Source: UBA2336 sp036787955
GTDB lineage: Bacteria; Bacteroidota; Bacteroidia; Cytophagales; Cyclobacteriaceae
Direction of reading: 5' to 3'
Length of the DNA stretch: 64,000 bases
Assembly: GCA_036787955.1 (NCBI GenBank)
Contig: DAIQOI010000006.1
Location: 62,001 to 126,000, forward strand
The position numbers and the translations under genes were made by a program. Shown piece after piece: positions 18,690-26,738 of this stretch (position 1 is the stretch's first letter; the number at the start of each line of letters is the position of its first letter). The notes beneath the pieces are model-generated. The model saw only the letters and a list, made by a program, of their open reading frames with translations. It searched no databases and was not told the DNA's origin.

Positions 18690-19502
18690 ATGGAAGTTTT
18701 TCTACATGCCGAAGCCTGGCTGGCATTGCTCACACTTACCTTTTTCGAGGTGGTGCTCGGCATTGACAACATTATATTCATCTCTATTATTTCCAACCGC
18801 CTGCCGGTTGAAATACGGGCGCGTACCCGCAACATGGGCCTGCTGCTTGCTATGGTGGTACGCATCCTGCTGTTGCTCAGCATTACCTGGGTCATCACTT
18901 TTACCGAGCCGCTGTTTACCCTGGGCGATTTACTTCCAGAATTTCTGCACAAATATGTGAACGCAGAACACGGCTTCAGCGGTCGCGACCTTATACTGGG
19001 CTTTGGAGGCCTGTTCCTTATCGCCAAAAGCACACGAGAAATTAACCACGAAATGGAGGGTGAAGACGAAGTGATCGAGGTAAATAAAGCCAAAGTGAAT
19101 GTTGCCGGTGTGATTTTGCAAATTATTTTAATTGATATCATCTTCTCCTTCGATTCCATTTTAACAGCCGTGGGCCTCACCAATCAGGTCATCATCATGA
19201 TTGTAGCTGTTGTCATCTCCATCGGCATCATGATGGCGTTCTCCGGAAAAATCAGCGACTTCATTCACCGGCATCCTTCCATGGAAGTTCTGGCACTGGG
19301 ATTTCTTATATTGATTGGGTTCATGCTTTTTCTGGAAGGCCTGGAGTATGAAATCCCCAAAGGCTACATCTATTTTGCTGTAGCGTTTTCGCTACTGATT
19401 GAGATGGTCAACATCCGCGTGCGCGGCAGAAGAGAAAAGAAGCGCAAGCAGGTAGATAAAGTAGCCGAAGATGAAAGGCTGCAATCCGTTGAGCAACCGT
19501 GA
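18690..19502 (+). CDS. TerC family integral membrane protein
   Basis: The 270-residue polytopic protein shows the TerC hallmark FFEVVLGIDNIIFI (about 17-30), and its second-half counterpart LIDIIFSFDSILTAVGL (about 150-166). The acidic residues within these membrane segments are thought to bind metal. Seven or eight hydrophobic segments are visible, then a basic tail (RGRREKKRKQ). TerC/Alx proteins export Mn2+ or take part in metal homeostasis and membrane-protein metalation; the substrate here is not determinable. The ATG at 18690 is 20 bp after a good -7 element. The stop overlaps the GTG of the hydrolase gene by 4 bp. Confidence 0.92.
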   Translation: MEVFLHAEAWLALLTLTFFEVVLGIDNIIFISIISNRLPVEIRARTRNMGLLLAMVVRILLLLSITWVITFTEPLFTLGDLLPEFLHKYVNAEHGFSGRDLILGFGGLFLIAKSTREINHEMEGEDEVIEVNKAKVNVAGVILQIILIDIIFSFDSILTAVGLTNQVIIMIVAVVISIGIMMAFSGKISDFIHRHPSMEVLALGFLILIGFMLFLEGLEYEIPKGYIYFAVAFSLLIEMVNIRVRGRREKKRKQVDKVAEDERLQSVEQP

Positions 19503-20440
19503 GCCTCTCCTATAAACCGCCATTTTTTCTGGTCAACGGCCATTTCGAAACCATCTACCCTGCACTGTTTCGTTCCGTGGAATTTAAGCCCTATGAGCGC
19601 GAAAGAATAACGACCGATGATGGCGACTTTCTCGACCTGGACTGGCTCAAACAAGGCGCAGAAAACCTGGTTGTCCTTTCGCACGGCCTGGAAGGAAACA
19701 CCCAGCGCGCCTATGTACGCGGCATGGCCCGGGCACTCGTTCTGGCAGGCTTTGACGTGCTTGCCTGGAACTACCGCGGGTGCAGCGAAGAAATGAACCG
19801 CCAGCTCAGATTTTATCACAGCGGTGCTACCGATGACCTTGACCGCGTTGTGCAACACGCCTCTCTGAAAGGCTATAAATCCATACGACTGGTTGGGTTT
19901 AGCCTGGGCGGTAACCTTACGCTGAAATACCTGGGTGAGGCGCGCGAACGACCGGATACTATACGGCAGGCCATCGCTTATTCCGTGCCACTGGATCTGT
20001 TTGCCAGTTGTAATACCATTTCAAAGCCTCAGAACCGAATCTATGCATTGAAGTTTCTTGTAAGCCTGAAAGAAAAAATCAGACGCAAGGCACAGGTCCG
20101 CAAGGAACTGGACACGCGACACCTCAATAAGATAAAAACCTTGCGCGAGTTTGACGATTACTACACTGCCCCGTTGCATGGTTTTAAAGATGCCCTTCAT
20201 TATTATGACTCCTGCAGTGCTGTACGCTACGTGAAAAACATTCAAATACCTACCCGTATAGTCAATGCCAAAAATGATCCGTTTCTGAGCCCCGAGTGCT
20301 ATCCGGTAGAAATCCTTGCTGATCATCCGTTTGTGCAACTGCTTTTACCTGAACGAGGTGGCCATGTAGGCTTCACGCAATTCAACTCAAATGGCGTATA
20401 TTGGTCGGAATGGAAGGCCATTGAATTTTTCACGGGATGA
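19499..20440 (+). CDS. YheT-type alpha/beta hydrolase
   Basis: The 313-residue hydrolase belongs to the YheT/ABHD1-3 group. The family opening (NGHFETIYPALFR) is present, as is the nucleophile elbow GFSLGGN (about 138-144), with Ser as catalytic nucleophile. An Asp in NAKNDPFLSP (about 261) and a His in GGHVGF (about 298) would complete the triad. Substrates are likely short or medium acyl esters; none can be assigned. It starts at GTG within the TerC stop (GTGA overlap) and overlaps the next gene (ATGA), so the three are coupled. Confidence 0.9.
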   Translation: MSLSYKPPFFLVNGHFETIYPALFRSVEFKPYERERITTDDGDFLDLDWLKQGAENLVVLSHGLEGNTQRAYVRGMARALVLAGFDVLAWNYRGCSEEMNRQLRFYHSGATDDLDRVVQHASLKGYKSIRLVGFSLGGNLTLKYLGEARERPDTIRQAIAYSVPLDLFASCNTISKPQNRIYALKFLVSLKEKIRRKAQVRKELDTRHLNKIKTLREFDDYYTAPLHGFKDALHYYDSCSAVRYVKNIQIPTRIVNAKNDPFLSPECYPVEILADHPFVQLLLPERGGHVGFTQFNSNGVYWSEWKAIEFFTG

Positions 20441-21132
20441 TTGACCGTTACAGTATTACCGCATCGGCAGAAGAAGTACGCAGGCGATTTCAGGCTGAGG
20501 TCCCTCAGCATTACAAGGCACGATACAACGCCACGCCAACGCAACTCCTTCCGGTTATCACAGCCGAAGGACCGCGTGGCCTGTCTACTTTTTACTGGGG
20601 CCGCCCCGAAACAATGGCAGGAAACAAATCGCTGAGCGAAAAACTTATCAACACACGGGTTGAAAACTTACTTGAGCGCCCCACTCTTGCTGCCAGCTTG
20701 CTGAAGCAGCGATGCATCATTCCTGCCGATGGTTTCTATGCCTGGAAAAAAGCCGGTAAAAAAACCGCTATACCCCATCGCTTCATCACCCAGGAAGGAT
20801 TGTTTTCCATGGCAGGTGTGTGGGAGGAATTTGAAACCAACGAGGGCGAAACTGTACATACATTTTCCATTATAACAACCCTTGCCAACAGCCTGGTAAA
20901 CAGTGTAACTGAGCGCATGCCCGTTATACTGGACAAAGAAAGTGAAGAGGTGTGGCTTTCTCAAACCGGTGACCTGGTTTTACTGATGGGCCAACTGGTA
21001 ACCTACCCTGCTGAAAAAATGAGTTCTTATACGGTAAGTCCGAGAATTGCGGATTCAAAATTTGACTCACCTTTACTTATCCGGCCTATGCCACCTGCCG
21101 ACCAGCATGGCAATCTTACGCTATTCGACTAA
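20437..21132 (+). CDS. SRAP (SOS response-associated peptidase / YedK-HMCES) fold protein, catalytic residues missing
   Basis: The 231-residue protein keeps the SRAP framework: RYNATPTQLLPVI, FYWGRPE, INTRVENL (Asn72, matching YedK Asn75), IPADGFYAWKK and RMPVIL. Active SRAPs crosslink to abasic sites in single-stranded DNA through Cys2, aided by a Glu (YedK Glu105) and a His (His160). Here these positions read Ile2, Ala102 (FYAW in place of FYEW) and Thr158 (VTERMP in place of IHDRMP). The ATG is fixed by its overlap with the yheT stop, so Cys2 is not missed through a wrong start. It may bind DNA without crosslinking, or have another role. The rest of the gene is intact. Confidence 0.85.
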   Translation: MIDRYSITASAEEVRRRFQAEVPQHYKARYNATPTQLLPVITAEGPRGLSTFYWGRPETMAGNKSLSEKLINTRVENLLERPTLAASLLKQRCIIPADGFYAWKKAGKKTAIPHRFITQEGLFSMAGVWEEFETNEGETVHTFSIITTLANSLVNSVTERMPVILDKESEEVWLSQTGDLVLLMGQLVTYPAEKMSSYTVSPRIADSKFDSPLLIRPMPPADQHGNLTLFD

Positions 21133-21160
21133 AATAACCCATGATGCGTAAGTTCCCGTT

Positions 21161-22078
21161 TTAAAACCCGTCTTCTTCCTCCTTGCGTACCGGTTGCCGG
21201 GCAGGTGCCTGTTTAGGTTGCTTCTTCTTCAGAAAATCAAAAAGCGATTTCTTTTTTGGTGTGGCTGCGGGCACTCCCGGTGGCACAGCCGATGCCGTAT
21301 CGCGCGGTTTTTCCAGCTCATTAAAATCCACCTGGTATTCTTCCTCTTCGGTGCGAGGCCGTGGAGGCACTGAAAGTGAATCGGTTTTATCCTTCTTTTT
21401 CTTCTTAAAAAGTTTATTCAAAAATCCCCTTATGCCTTTCTTTTTTCTGGCTTCCTGCTTGGCGGCTTTTTCTGCCTGTTGTTGTGCAAGGCGTACATCC
21501 GGCAGTATCAGTACATCGCGCAGATACCACATGTAGTTATCCTGATCGATGTCGTAGCCGATGTGCACCACGTAATACCTGGGTTTTTCAGGAACATATT
21601 TTCCTGATGCAGGATCGTATTTTAAGCTGTCCGGAAAATTGTACTTCAGTACGCGTACCTCCCGATCTTTAGTAATTACATAAGTTTCCGGTTCTTTGGC
21701 AGTCGTATCGGCTGCGGGCTGGTTGGGAATAAACACAGAATCTATCACCGAGCGTGCAGCGGCATCCAGCTCGGCTTTAGTAACCTCGCTGTCTTCCTGC
21801 AGTGAGTCGGGAACTACCGGGTTCAGTGGCCTGGCCTGAACGGTGGCCTGCTGGCGTACCTTCTTCCTATAGCTTACAGGCTCTGCTATAAGATATTTGT
21901 TTTTACTGGCTGTCAGAACCTTGGGCGTTGAGTCTTCATTGAAATAGCTGAATCGTTTACGCAGCTCATCCTTATCATAAATAAATGCACTTTGATATGC
22001 CGGACACACCATCTTCTGCGTACAGGAAGCGGCCAGGATAATGAAGGCAGGCAAAAGGATGGGAAGCCAACGAACCAT
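21161..22078 (-). CDS. Uncharacterised lipoprotein with lysine-rich segments
   Basis: The 305-residue protein has a signal peptide and lipobox (IILAASC, Cys at about 19). Shortly after the Cys comes KMVCPAYQSAFIYDKDELRK, which looks conserved in style (Cys-Pro-Ala-Tyr, then an aromatic block and FSYFNEDSTPK). The middle is low-complexity. A segment near 140-190 resembles folded beta/helix (YYVVHIGYDIDQDNYMWYLR). The C-terminal third has two very basic runs (KKKGIRGFLNKLFKKKKK) and ends KKEEEDGF. I do not recognise a characterised family. It stands alone between two convergent/unrelated units and has a perfect -7 element at 22095-22102. Confidence 0.75.
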   Translation of the reverse strand: MVRWLPILLPAFIILAASCTQKMVCPAYQSAFIYDKDELRKRFSYFNEDSTPKVLTASKNKYLIAEPVSYRKKVRQQATVQARPLNPVVPDSLQEDSEVTKAELDAAARSVIDSVFIPNQPAADTTAKEPETYVITKDREVRVLKYNFPDSLKYDPASGKYVPEKPRYYVVHIGYDIDQDNYMWYLRDVLILPDVRLAQQQAEKAAKQEARKKKGIRGFLNKLFKKKKKDKTDSLSVPPRPRTEEEEYQVDFNELEKPRDTASAVPPGVPAATPKKKSLFDFLKKKQPKQAPARQPVRKEEEDGF

Positions 22079-22094
22079 GAGGGCGCTTATCGGA

Positions 22095-22102
22095 CAAAAA
22101 TA
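22095..22102 (-). promoter_or_regulatory. -7 promoter element upstream of the 21161-22078 lipoprotein gene
   Basis: On the minus strand these bases read TATTTTTG, a full match to TAnnTTTG. The start codon lies 17 bp downstream at 22078, so the leader would be about 10 nt. No TTG is present at the expected -33 position. Confidence 0.4.
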
Positions 22103-22206
22103 ACGATTTATGCGGGAAGATATTTCGCTTTTAATGGAAAGGTAACCAGCTGCAAATCAAATATGAAGCCCCTGACCTTTAAACAAGCTTGTACGCTGCG
22201 CCAACT

Positions 22207-22422
22207 TTAGTACCCAAATGCGCAGCGCTTCAGGATAACAAGAAGGCACACCAGAAACATGAGCATGGAGATTTTATTAATGGTGTGCATGGCTCTGAGA
22301 TTAAAACCGGTAGGCCGGCTCGGGTCCTTTTTCCGGAAGAAATAGGTCAATACTTCATTCAGCTGAAAGAATTCACGCAGGCGACTACGACCCTGCCCTG
22401 ATTGTCCGGATGGATTATTCAT
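22207..22422 (-). CDS. DUF6728-type small membrane protein
   Basis: The 71-residue protein has a soluble N-terminal half with an FFQLNEVLTYFFRKKDP block, a RPTGFNLRAMHTINKIS stretch, and one membrane helix (about 50-66, SMLMFLVCLLVILK). The pattern matches small Bacteroidota proteins classed as DUF6728, which have no known function. It overlaps the end of ispG by 8 bp on the same strand, so translation is probably coupled. It is short, but its composition, single helix and overlap make it a credible gene. Confidence 0.75.
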   Translation of the reverse strand: MNNPSGQSGQGRSRLREFFQLNEVLTYFFRKKDPSRPTGFNLRAMHTINKISMLMFLVCLLVILKRCAFGY

Positions 22423-24406
22423 ATATGGTTTGCTCTATGGCTTCCGGTTCTACCCAGTTGCCGTCTTCTTTTATGAGATTGATCAATTCATCAACAGCCT
22501 GCTCGGAAGGAACGTTCCGTTTCACTACTTCTTTTCCCCGATACAGGGTTATGCGCGAGGGGCCGCTCCCTACATACCCATAGTCGGCATCGGCCATTTC
22601 GCCGGGTCCGTTTACAATACAACCCATGATGCCGATTTTAATACCTTTCAGGTGATCGGTGCGTTTTCGAATCATGGCTGTTGTACTCTGCAAATCAAAT
22701 AAAGTACGACCGCAGGAAGGACACGAAATGTATTCGGTTTTGGACATGCGCGTGCGCGTGGCCTGTAAAATACCAAAAGCGGTTTTATTGGCCACATCGG
22801 CTTTGCGCAATAAGGTTTCTTTATCACCGGCCGGTTCAAGACGCAGCATAATGCCGTCTCCCAATCCGTCAATAAACAAGCCACCGGCATCGGTAGCAGC
22901 ATATAACCTGAAGCGATCTTCGTCTAAGTCATAACTTCGGCTTATTACAACCGGCACCTGAACCGCATGCTCTATAAATAAGAAAAACAGCCTGCGCAAT
23001 TCAGCCATGGCGTGGGTGTTGGTGGTATAAATAACCGCAATGGCTGTTTTATCATTCTTTAATCTGATTAACAGGTCGTTATGAATCTCTTTAATTGAAA
23101 GTTTTACAAAGTTGATATACGGATGCTGTGCTGCCGCGCGCAGGTAGGCCTCAGCCGAAAACATGGGAAGTTTATTTTCCCTGTCATCCGACTGCAGCCA
23201 CACTTCATAGTCACGGATTTCTTTTAAGCCGTTGGGCAACATAAATGGTATCGGGTTCCTTCCTGTGTAAACATAATCGGCTCCCTGATCATTCATGCGC
23301 CACTTATCCGGTTCAGGCAGATAGAAATGGCCGATGCATCGCAGGTCTTTGTAATCCGAAACCTGTATGTGGCTCAGATCGGCAATAACTCTGGGCACCT
23401 GATGCCCCCCGAAGTTTACCACTTCGTGTGTTTGCCTGCGGCAATAAACATACGGGTCAATGGGTATTGCGGCAATTGCCGGTATGGGTTCATGTTGTTC
23501 GCGATCAACGTACCGATCCACCAGCATACGGGCTACGGGTGCTTCAAACTCTGGTTCTTCGGTAAGCGATACCCGCACCGTGTCGCCCAGGCCATCTTCC
23601 AGCAAAGTACCTATACCGGCTGCTGATTTGATGCGGCCATCTTCGGCCTCTCCTGCTTCGGTAACTCCAAGATGGAGCGGATAGGGTTTCAGCCCTTCTT
23701 CGTCCAGTTTTTTTACCAGCAGGCGGTAAGCCTCCACCATCACCAAGGGATTGCTGGCTTTCATGGAAAGCACCACATTATAGTACTGCAGGTCTTCGCA
23801 TATGCGCAGGAATTCCAAAGCCGATTCTACCATGCCCAGTGGGGTATCGCCATAGCGGCTCATGATGCGGTCGGACAGTGAACCGTGATTGGTGCCGATG
23901 CGCATGGCCGTGCCATACTCCTTACATATCTTCACCAAGGGTGCGAACTTTTGGCGGATTCGCTCAAGCTCGGCTTCGTAGGCATGGTCGGTATACTCAA
24001 TAACCTCAAACCGCTTTTTGTCAGCGTAATTACCGGGATTGATGCGCACCTTTTCTACAATGCGTGCGGCCAGCTCGGCTGCGTTGGGGGTAAAATGAAT
24101 GTCGGCTATCAGAGGAACCTGGTAGCCGCGCCTGCGCAACTCTTTCTTTATCTCGGCCAGGTTCTGTGCTTCCTTCAGGCTGGGGGCAGTTATCCGTACA
24201 TAGTCACAACCTGCCTCTACCATGCGGATAACCTGTTCAACCGAACCCTGGGTATCCATGGTATCCACCGTAGTCATGGATTGAATACGTATGGGATGGT
24301 GGGCACCCAGGGGCACATCGCCAATTTTTACTTCTACAGACTTCCTGCGCCTGTATTGCACCAGACTTTCGCAATACTGCCGGAATTGATGAACAGATTG
24401 GCTCAC
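22415..24406 (-). CDS. ispG: 4-hydroxy-3-methylbut-2-enyl diphosphate synthase (flavodoxin/ferredoxin type), long form
   Basis: IspG reduces MEcPP to HMBPP in the methylerythritol phosphate pathway, using a [4Fe-4S] cluster. The TIM-barrel part is clear (IRIQSMTTVDTMDT, CDYVRITAPS, ADIHFTPNAAELA, MRIGTNHGSLSDR). The cluster Cys motifs are ISCPSCGRTLFDL and GIMGCIVNGPGEM. At about 663 residues it is the long form, with an insert between the two domains, as usual in Bacteroidota, plants and Chlamydiae. The frame allows a TTG at 24424, but that codon lies inside a perfect -7 element (24422-24429), so the GTG at 24406 is chosen. The DUF6728 gene overlaps its 3' end. Confidence 0.95.
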   Translation of the reverse strand: MSQSVHQFRQYCESLVQYRRRKSVEVKIGDVPLGAHHPIRIQSMTTVDTMDTQGSVEQVIRMVEAGCDYVRITAPSLKEAQNLAEIKKELRRRGYQVPLIADIHFTPNAAELAARIVEKVRINPGNYADKKRFEVIEYTDHAYEAELERIRQKFAPLVKICKEYGTAMRIGTNHGSLSDRIMSRYGDTPLGMVESALEFLRICEDLQYYNVVLSMKASNPLVMVEAYRLLVKKLDEEGLKPYPLHLGVTEAGEAEDGRIKSAAGIGTLLEDGLGDTVRVSLTEEPEFEAPVARMLVDRYVDREQHEPIPAIAAIPIDPYVYCRRQTHEVVNFGGHQVPRVIADLSHIQVSDYKDLRCIGHFYLPEPDKWRMNDQGADYVYTGRNPIPFMLPNGLKEIRDYEVWLQSDDRENKLPMFSAEAYLRAAAQHPYINFVKLSIKEIHNDLLIRLKNDKTAIAVIYTTNTHAMAELRRLFFLFIEHAVQVPVVISRSYDLDEDRFRLYAATDAGGLFIDGLGDGIMLRLEPAGDKETLLRKADVANKTAFGILQATRTRMSKTEYISCPSCGRTLFDLQSTTAMIRKRTDHLKGIKIGIMGCIVNGPGEMADADYGYVGSGPSRITLYRGKEVVKRNVPSEQAVDELINLIKEDGNWVEPEAIEQTIYE

Positions 24407-24421
24407 AATTGTTTTATTATG

Positions 24422-24429
24422 CAAAATTA
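24422..24429 (-). promoter_or_regulatory. -7 promoter element of ispG
   Basis: The minus strand reads TAATTTTG, a full match to TAnnTTTG. It covers the TTG at 24424, which therefore would not be transcribed, pointing to the GTG at 24406 as start. No -33 TTG is found at about 20 nt upstream. Confidence 0.4.
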
Positions 24430-24492
24430 ACCGTCCAAAAGGGCTTTTGTTCCGGCCTGTTGTAATTTCTTTTTCCGATAAGGGTGTCCGTC

Positions 24493-25200
24493 TTAAATAT
24501 CACCCAGTTGCGGCCGTATCACTATTTCCTCCACCACACTTCTACCCGATATAGCCCAGGATGCATACACCATGTCGGCCACGTCTTCGGGCTTCATAAA
24601 GCGCTCATCGGGCAGATTTACCCCGTCCCAGCTGGCCGTGCGTGTGGCGCCCGGTAAAACAGCCGTAACCCGTATGCCCCACTCTTTCAGTTCTTCGCGC
24701 AGGCATTTTGACAGACCGAGGAGGGCAAATTTGGTGATGGCATACGAACCACCGTTGGCATAGGCCTTGATGCTGGCAATGGAACACATGTTAAAAATAT
24801 GTCCGCTGCGGTTTTTTTTCATAGCCGGCAGTATGGCACGCGTAACATGATAGGCGCTGAACAGGTTGGCATTCATCATGTTTGCGAGCGTACCCTCCGG
24901 CTCTTCGGCAATGGAACCGGGCACAAAATAGCCTGCATTGTTTACCAGTACATCTATTGAACGATTGAGTGAATGAACAAAACCGGCAAATTTTTTCACC
25001 TCATCCGGTATGGATACATCGGCCACCTGATAATAAAACTTTCGGTCAGGGAACCGGCTGTTGAGTGCTTTTTCCAATGTAATCAATTCATCTTTTTTGC
25101 GGGCGCACGTTACCGCATCAAAGCCATTGGCCATAAACTTTTCAATTATAAAACGACCTATACCTTTGCTGCCTCCGGTAACAACAATGAGCTTATTCAT
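24493..25200 (-). CDS. Short-chain dehydrogenase/reductase
   Basis: The 235-residue protein is a classical SDR. It has the cofactor motif TGGSKGIGR (about 8-16), the NNAG loop (VLVNNAGYF), a catalytic Ser in the CSIAS strand, and YAITK (Tyr and Lys). The basic residue after the second strand (CARKKDE) hints at NADP(H) use. The substrate is unknown. The GGATRTAS segment after the active site is typical of 3-ketoacyl reductase-like members. It is divergent from mlaE; the 45-bp space between their start codons holds a palindrome and a promoter element. Confidence 0.9.
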   Translation of the reverse strand: MNKLIVVTGGSKGIGRFIIEKFMANGFDAVTCARKKDELITLEKALNSRFPDRKFYYQVADVSIPDEVKKFAGFVHSLNRSIDVLVNNAGYFVPGSIAEEPEGTLANMMNANLFSAYHVTRAILPAMKKNRSGHIFNMCSIASIKAYANGGSYAITKFALLGLSKCLREELKEWGIRVTAVLPGATRTASWDGVNLPDERFMKPEDVADMVYASWAISGRSVVEEIVIRPQLGDI

Positions 25201-25210
25201 GGTGGATTAT

Positions 25211-25218
25211 TATTTTTG
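25211..25218 (+). promoter_or_regulatory. -7 promoter element of the mlaE-mlaF unit
   Basis: TATTTTTG, a full TAnnTTTG match, abuts a palindrome (25219-25236) and precedes the ATG at 25246 by 27 bp. No -33 TTG stands at the usual spacing, which could mean the promoter needs an activator. Confidence 0.4.
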
Positions 25219-25236
25219 CTATCTTGAGCAAGATAG
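25219..25236. repeat. Perfect palindrome between the divergent SDR and mlaE genes (operator-like)
   Basis: CTATCTTG-AG-CAAGATAG: two 8-bp arms around AG, directly after the mlaE -7 element and 9 bp before its ATG. It covers the expected transcription start. As RNA it would give a 7-bp stem with a GAGC loop. A dimeric repressor site or a translation-blocking hairpin are both possible. Confidence 0.6.
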
Positions 25237-25245
25237 GTTAATTGA

Positions 25246-25983
25246 ATGAAAGAAATCGGGCGGTACTTCATTTTTCTCGGCAACCTGCTGGTCAACCGCG
25301 AATCCTTCAAAACACATTATAAGCTCGTAGTTGATGAGTGTGTTCTCATCGGACTGGACTCAATTTTTCTGTTCATCCTTGTATCATCGTTTATGGGGGC
25401 TGTTTCCACCGTTCAAACTGCCTTTAACCTGGTAGCACCTTACATACCCCGGTATGTTATTTCGCAGGTTGTGCGGGAAATGACCGTGCTCGAGCTGGCC
25501 CCAACTGTAATGGCCATTATTTTTGCCGGCAAGGTCGGATCCAGCATGGCAGGCAACCTGGGCACAATGCGTATAACCGAGCAAATTGATGCGCTGGAAG
25601 TAATGGGTATTAACTCCATAAATTACCTGGTTCTTCCGAAAGTCATCGCATCGCTCATTATGTACCCCATGCTCGTTGTGGTGGCGGGCGTATGTGCCTT
25701 GCTGGGTGGTTACATTGTAGGAAACATAACCGGTATCCTCTCGCCCGATGAATATATCTATGGGATCCGATACATGTTCAATCCCTTCACTGTTACCTTT
25801 GCCTTAATCAAATCATTTGTTTTTGCTTTTCTGGTATCTTCCATCTCTTCCTTTAAGGGATATTACACGTATGGAGGCGCACTCGAAGTTGGCATTTCGA
25901 GTACCAAAGCAGTAACGACCAGCGTTATAGCCATTTTGCTGGCCGACTACCTGCTCGCTCAACTTTTACTTTCACCGGCATGA
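25246..25983 (+). CDS. MlaE-family ABC transporter permease
   Basis: The 245-residue inner-membrane protein has the MlaE pattern: five or so hydrophobic segments, with the family block YVISQVVREMTVLELAPTV and AGKVGSSMAGNLGTMRITEQ followed by IDALEVMGINS. MlaE permeases work with an MlaF ATPase and an MCE (MlaD) protein to move phospholipids between the membranes. The ATP-binding gene overlaps by 4 bp. No MCE gene follows here, since the next gene is convergent. The name mlaE is used only at family level. Confidence 0.9.
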   Translation: MKEIGRYFIFLGNLLVNRESFKTHYKLVVDECVLIGLDSIFLFILVSSFMGAVSTVQTAFNLVAPYIPRYVISQVVREMTVLELAPTVMAIIFAGKVGSSMAGNLGTMRITEQIDALEVMGINSINYLVLPKVIASLIMYPMLVVVAGVCALLGGYIVGNITGILSPDEYIYGIRYMFNPFTVTFALIKSFVFAFLVSSISSFKGYYTYGGALEVGISSTKAVTTSVIAILLADYLLAQLLLSPA

Positions 25984-26738
25984 TTGAGATTTATAACATC
26001 AGCAAATCGTTTGGCGATAAAAAAGTGCTGACCAACATCAGCGGTACTTTTGAAAAAGGAAAACCCAACCTGATTATCGGTGCCAGCGGCACAGGTAAAA
26101 GTGTATTACTGAAATGCATTGTCGAGTTAATTACTCCGGATGAAGGAAAGGTTTTTTTTGATGGTAGAAATTTTACGGATGCATCGCGCAAGGAAAAGAT
26201 TGAGATTAGAAGAGAAATAGGTATGTTGTTTCAGGGTGGCGCCTTATTCGATTCAAAAACCGTGGAAGAAAATGTCCGTTTCCCGCTCGATATGCTGGCC
26301 AACATGCCCCGTGATGAAAAACAGGATCGCGTTAACCTGGTGCTTAACCGGGTTGGGTTGCAAGGCGCGAATAAAAAAATGCCATCCGAACTAAGCGGTG
26401 GCATGCGCAAACGAGTGGGCATTGCACGGGCTATTGTCAATAATCCCAAATACCTGTTTTGCGATGAGCCGAATTCAGGGCTCGACCCGCAGACTTCCAT
26501 ACTGATAGATGAACTCATTCGCGACCTTACCATGGATTACGATACCACCACGATTGTGGTAACTCACGATATGAATTCAGTAATGGGCATTGGCGATCGC
26601 ATCATGTTTATTCATCAGGGCAGAAAGCTTTGGGAAGGAAGTAAAAACGACATAACCCACAGCGGTGTAAAAGAACTGGATGACTTTATTTTTGCCAATA
26701 AGGTCATGATGGCCATGAAGGAAAAAGGCCAGTTTTAA
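25980..26738 (+). CDS. MlaF-type ABC transporter ATP-binding protein
   Basis: The 252-residue ATPase has Walker A GASGTGKS (about 35-42), signature LSGGMRKRVGIARAI (about 139-153), Walker B YLFCDEPNSGLDP, and the H-loop His in VVTHDMNS. The SGGMRKR form of the signature is typical of the MlaF/Ttg2A lipid-transport group. It is cotranslated with the MlaE gene (ATGA overlap). Its last 4 bp overlap the end of the histidine kinase gene on the other strand. Confidence 0.93.
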   Translation: MIEIYNISKSFGDKKVLTNISGTFEKGKPNLIIGASGTGKSVLLKCIVELITPDEGKVFFDGRNFTDASRKEKIEIRREIGMLFQGGALFDSKTVEENVRFPLDMLANMPRDEKQDRVNLVLNRVGLQGANKKMPSELSGGMRKRVGIARAIVNNPKYLFCDEPNSGLDPQTSILIDELIRDLTMDYDTTTIVVTHDMNSVMGIGDRIMFIHQGRKLWEGSKNDITHSGVKELDDFIFANKVMMAMKEKGQF

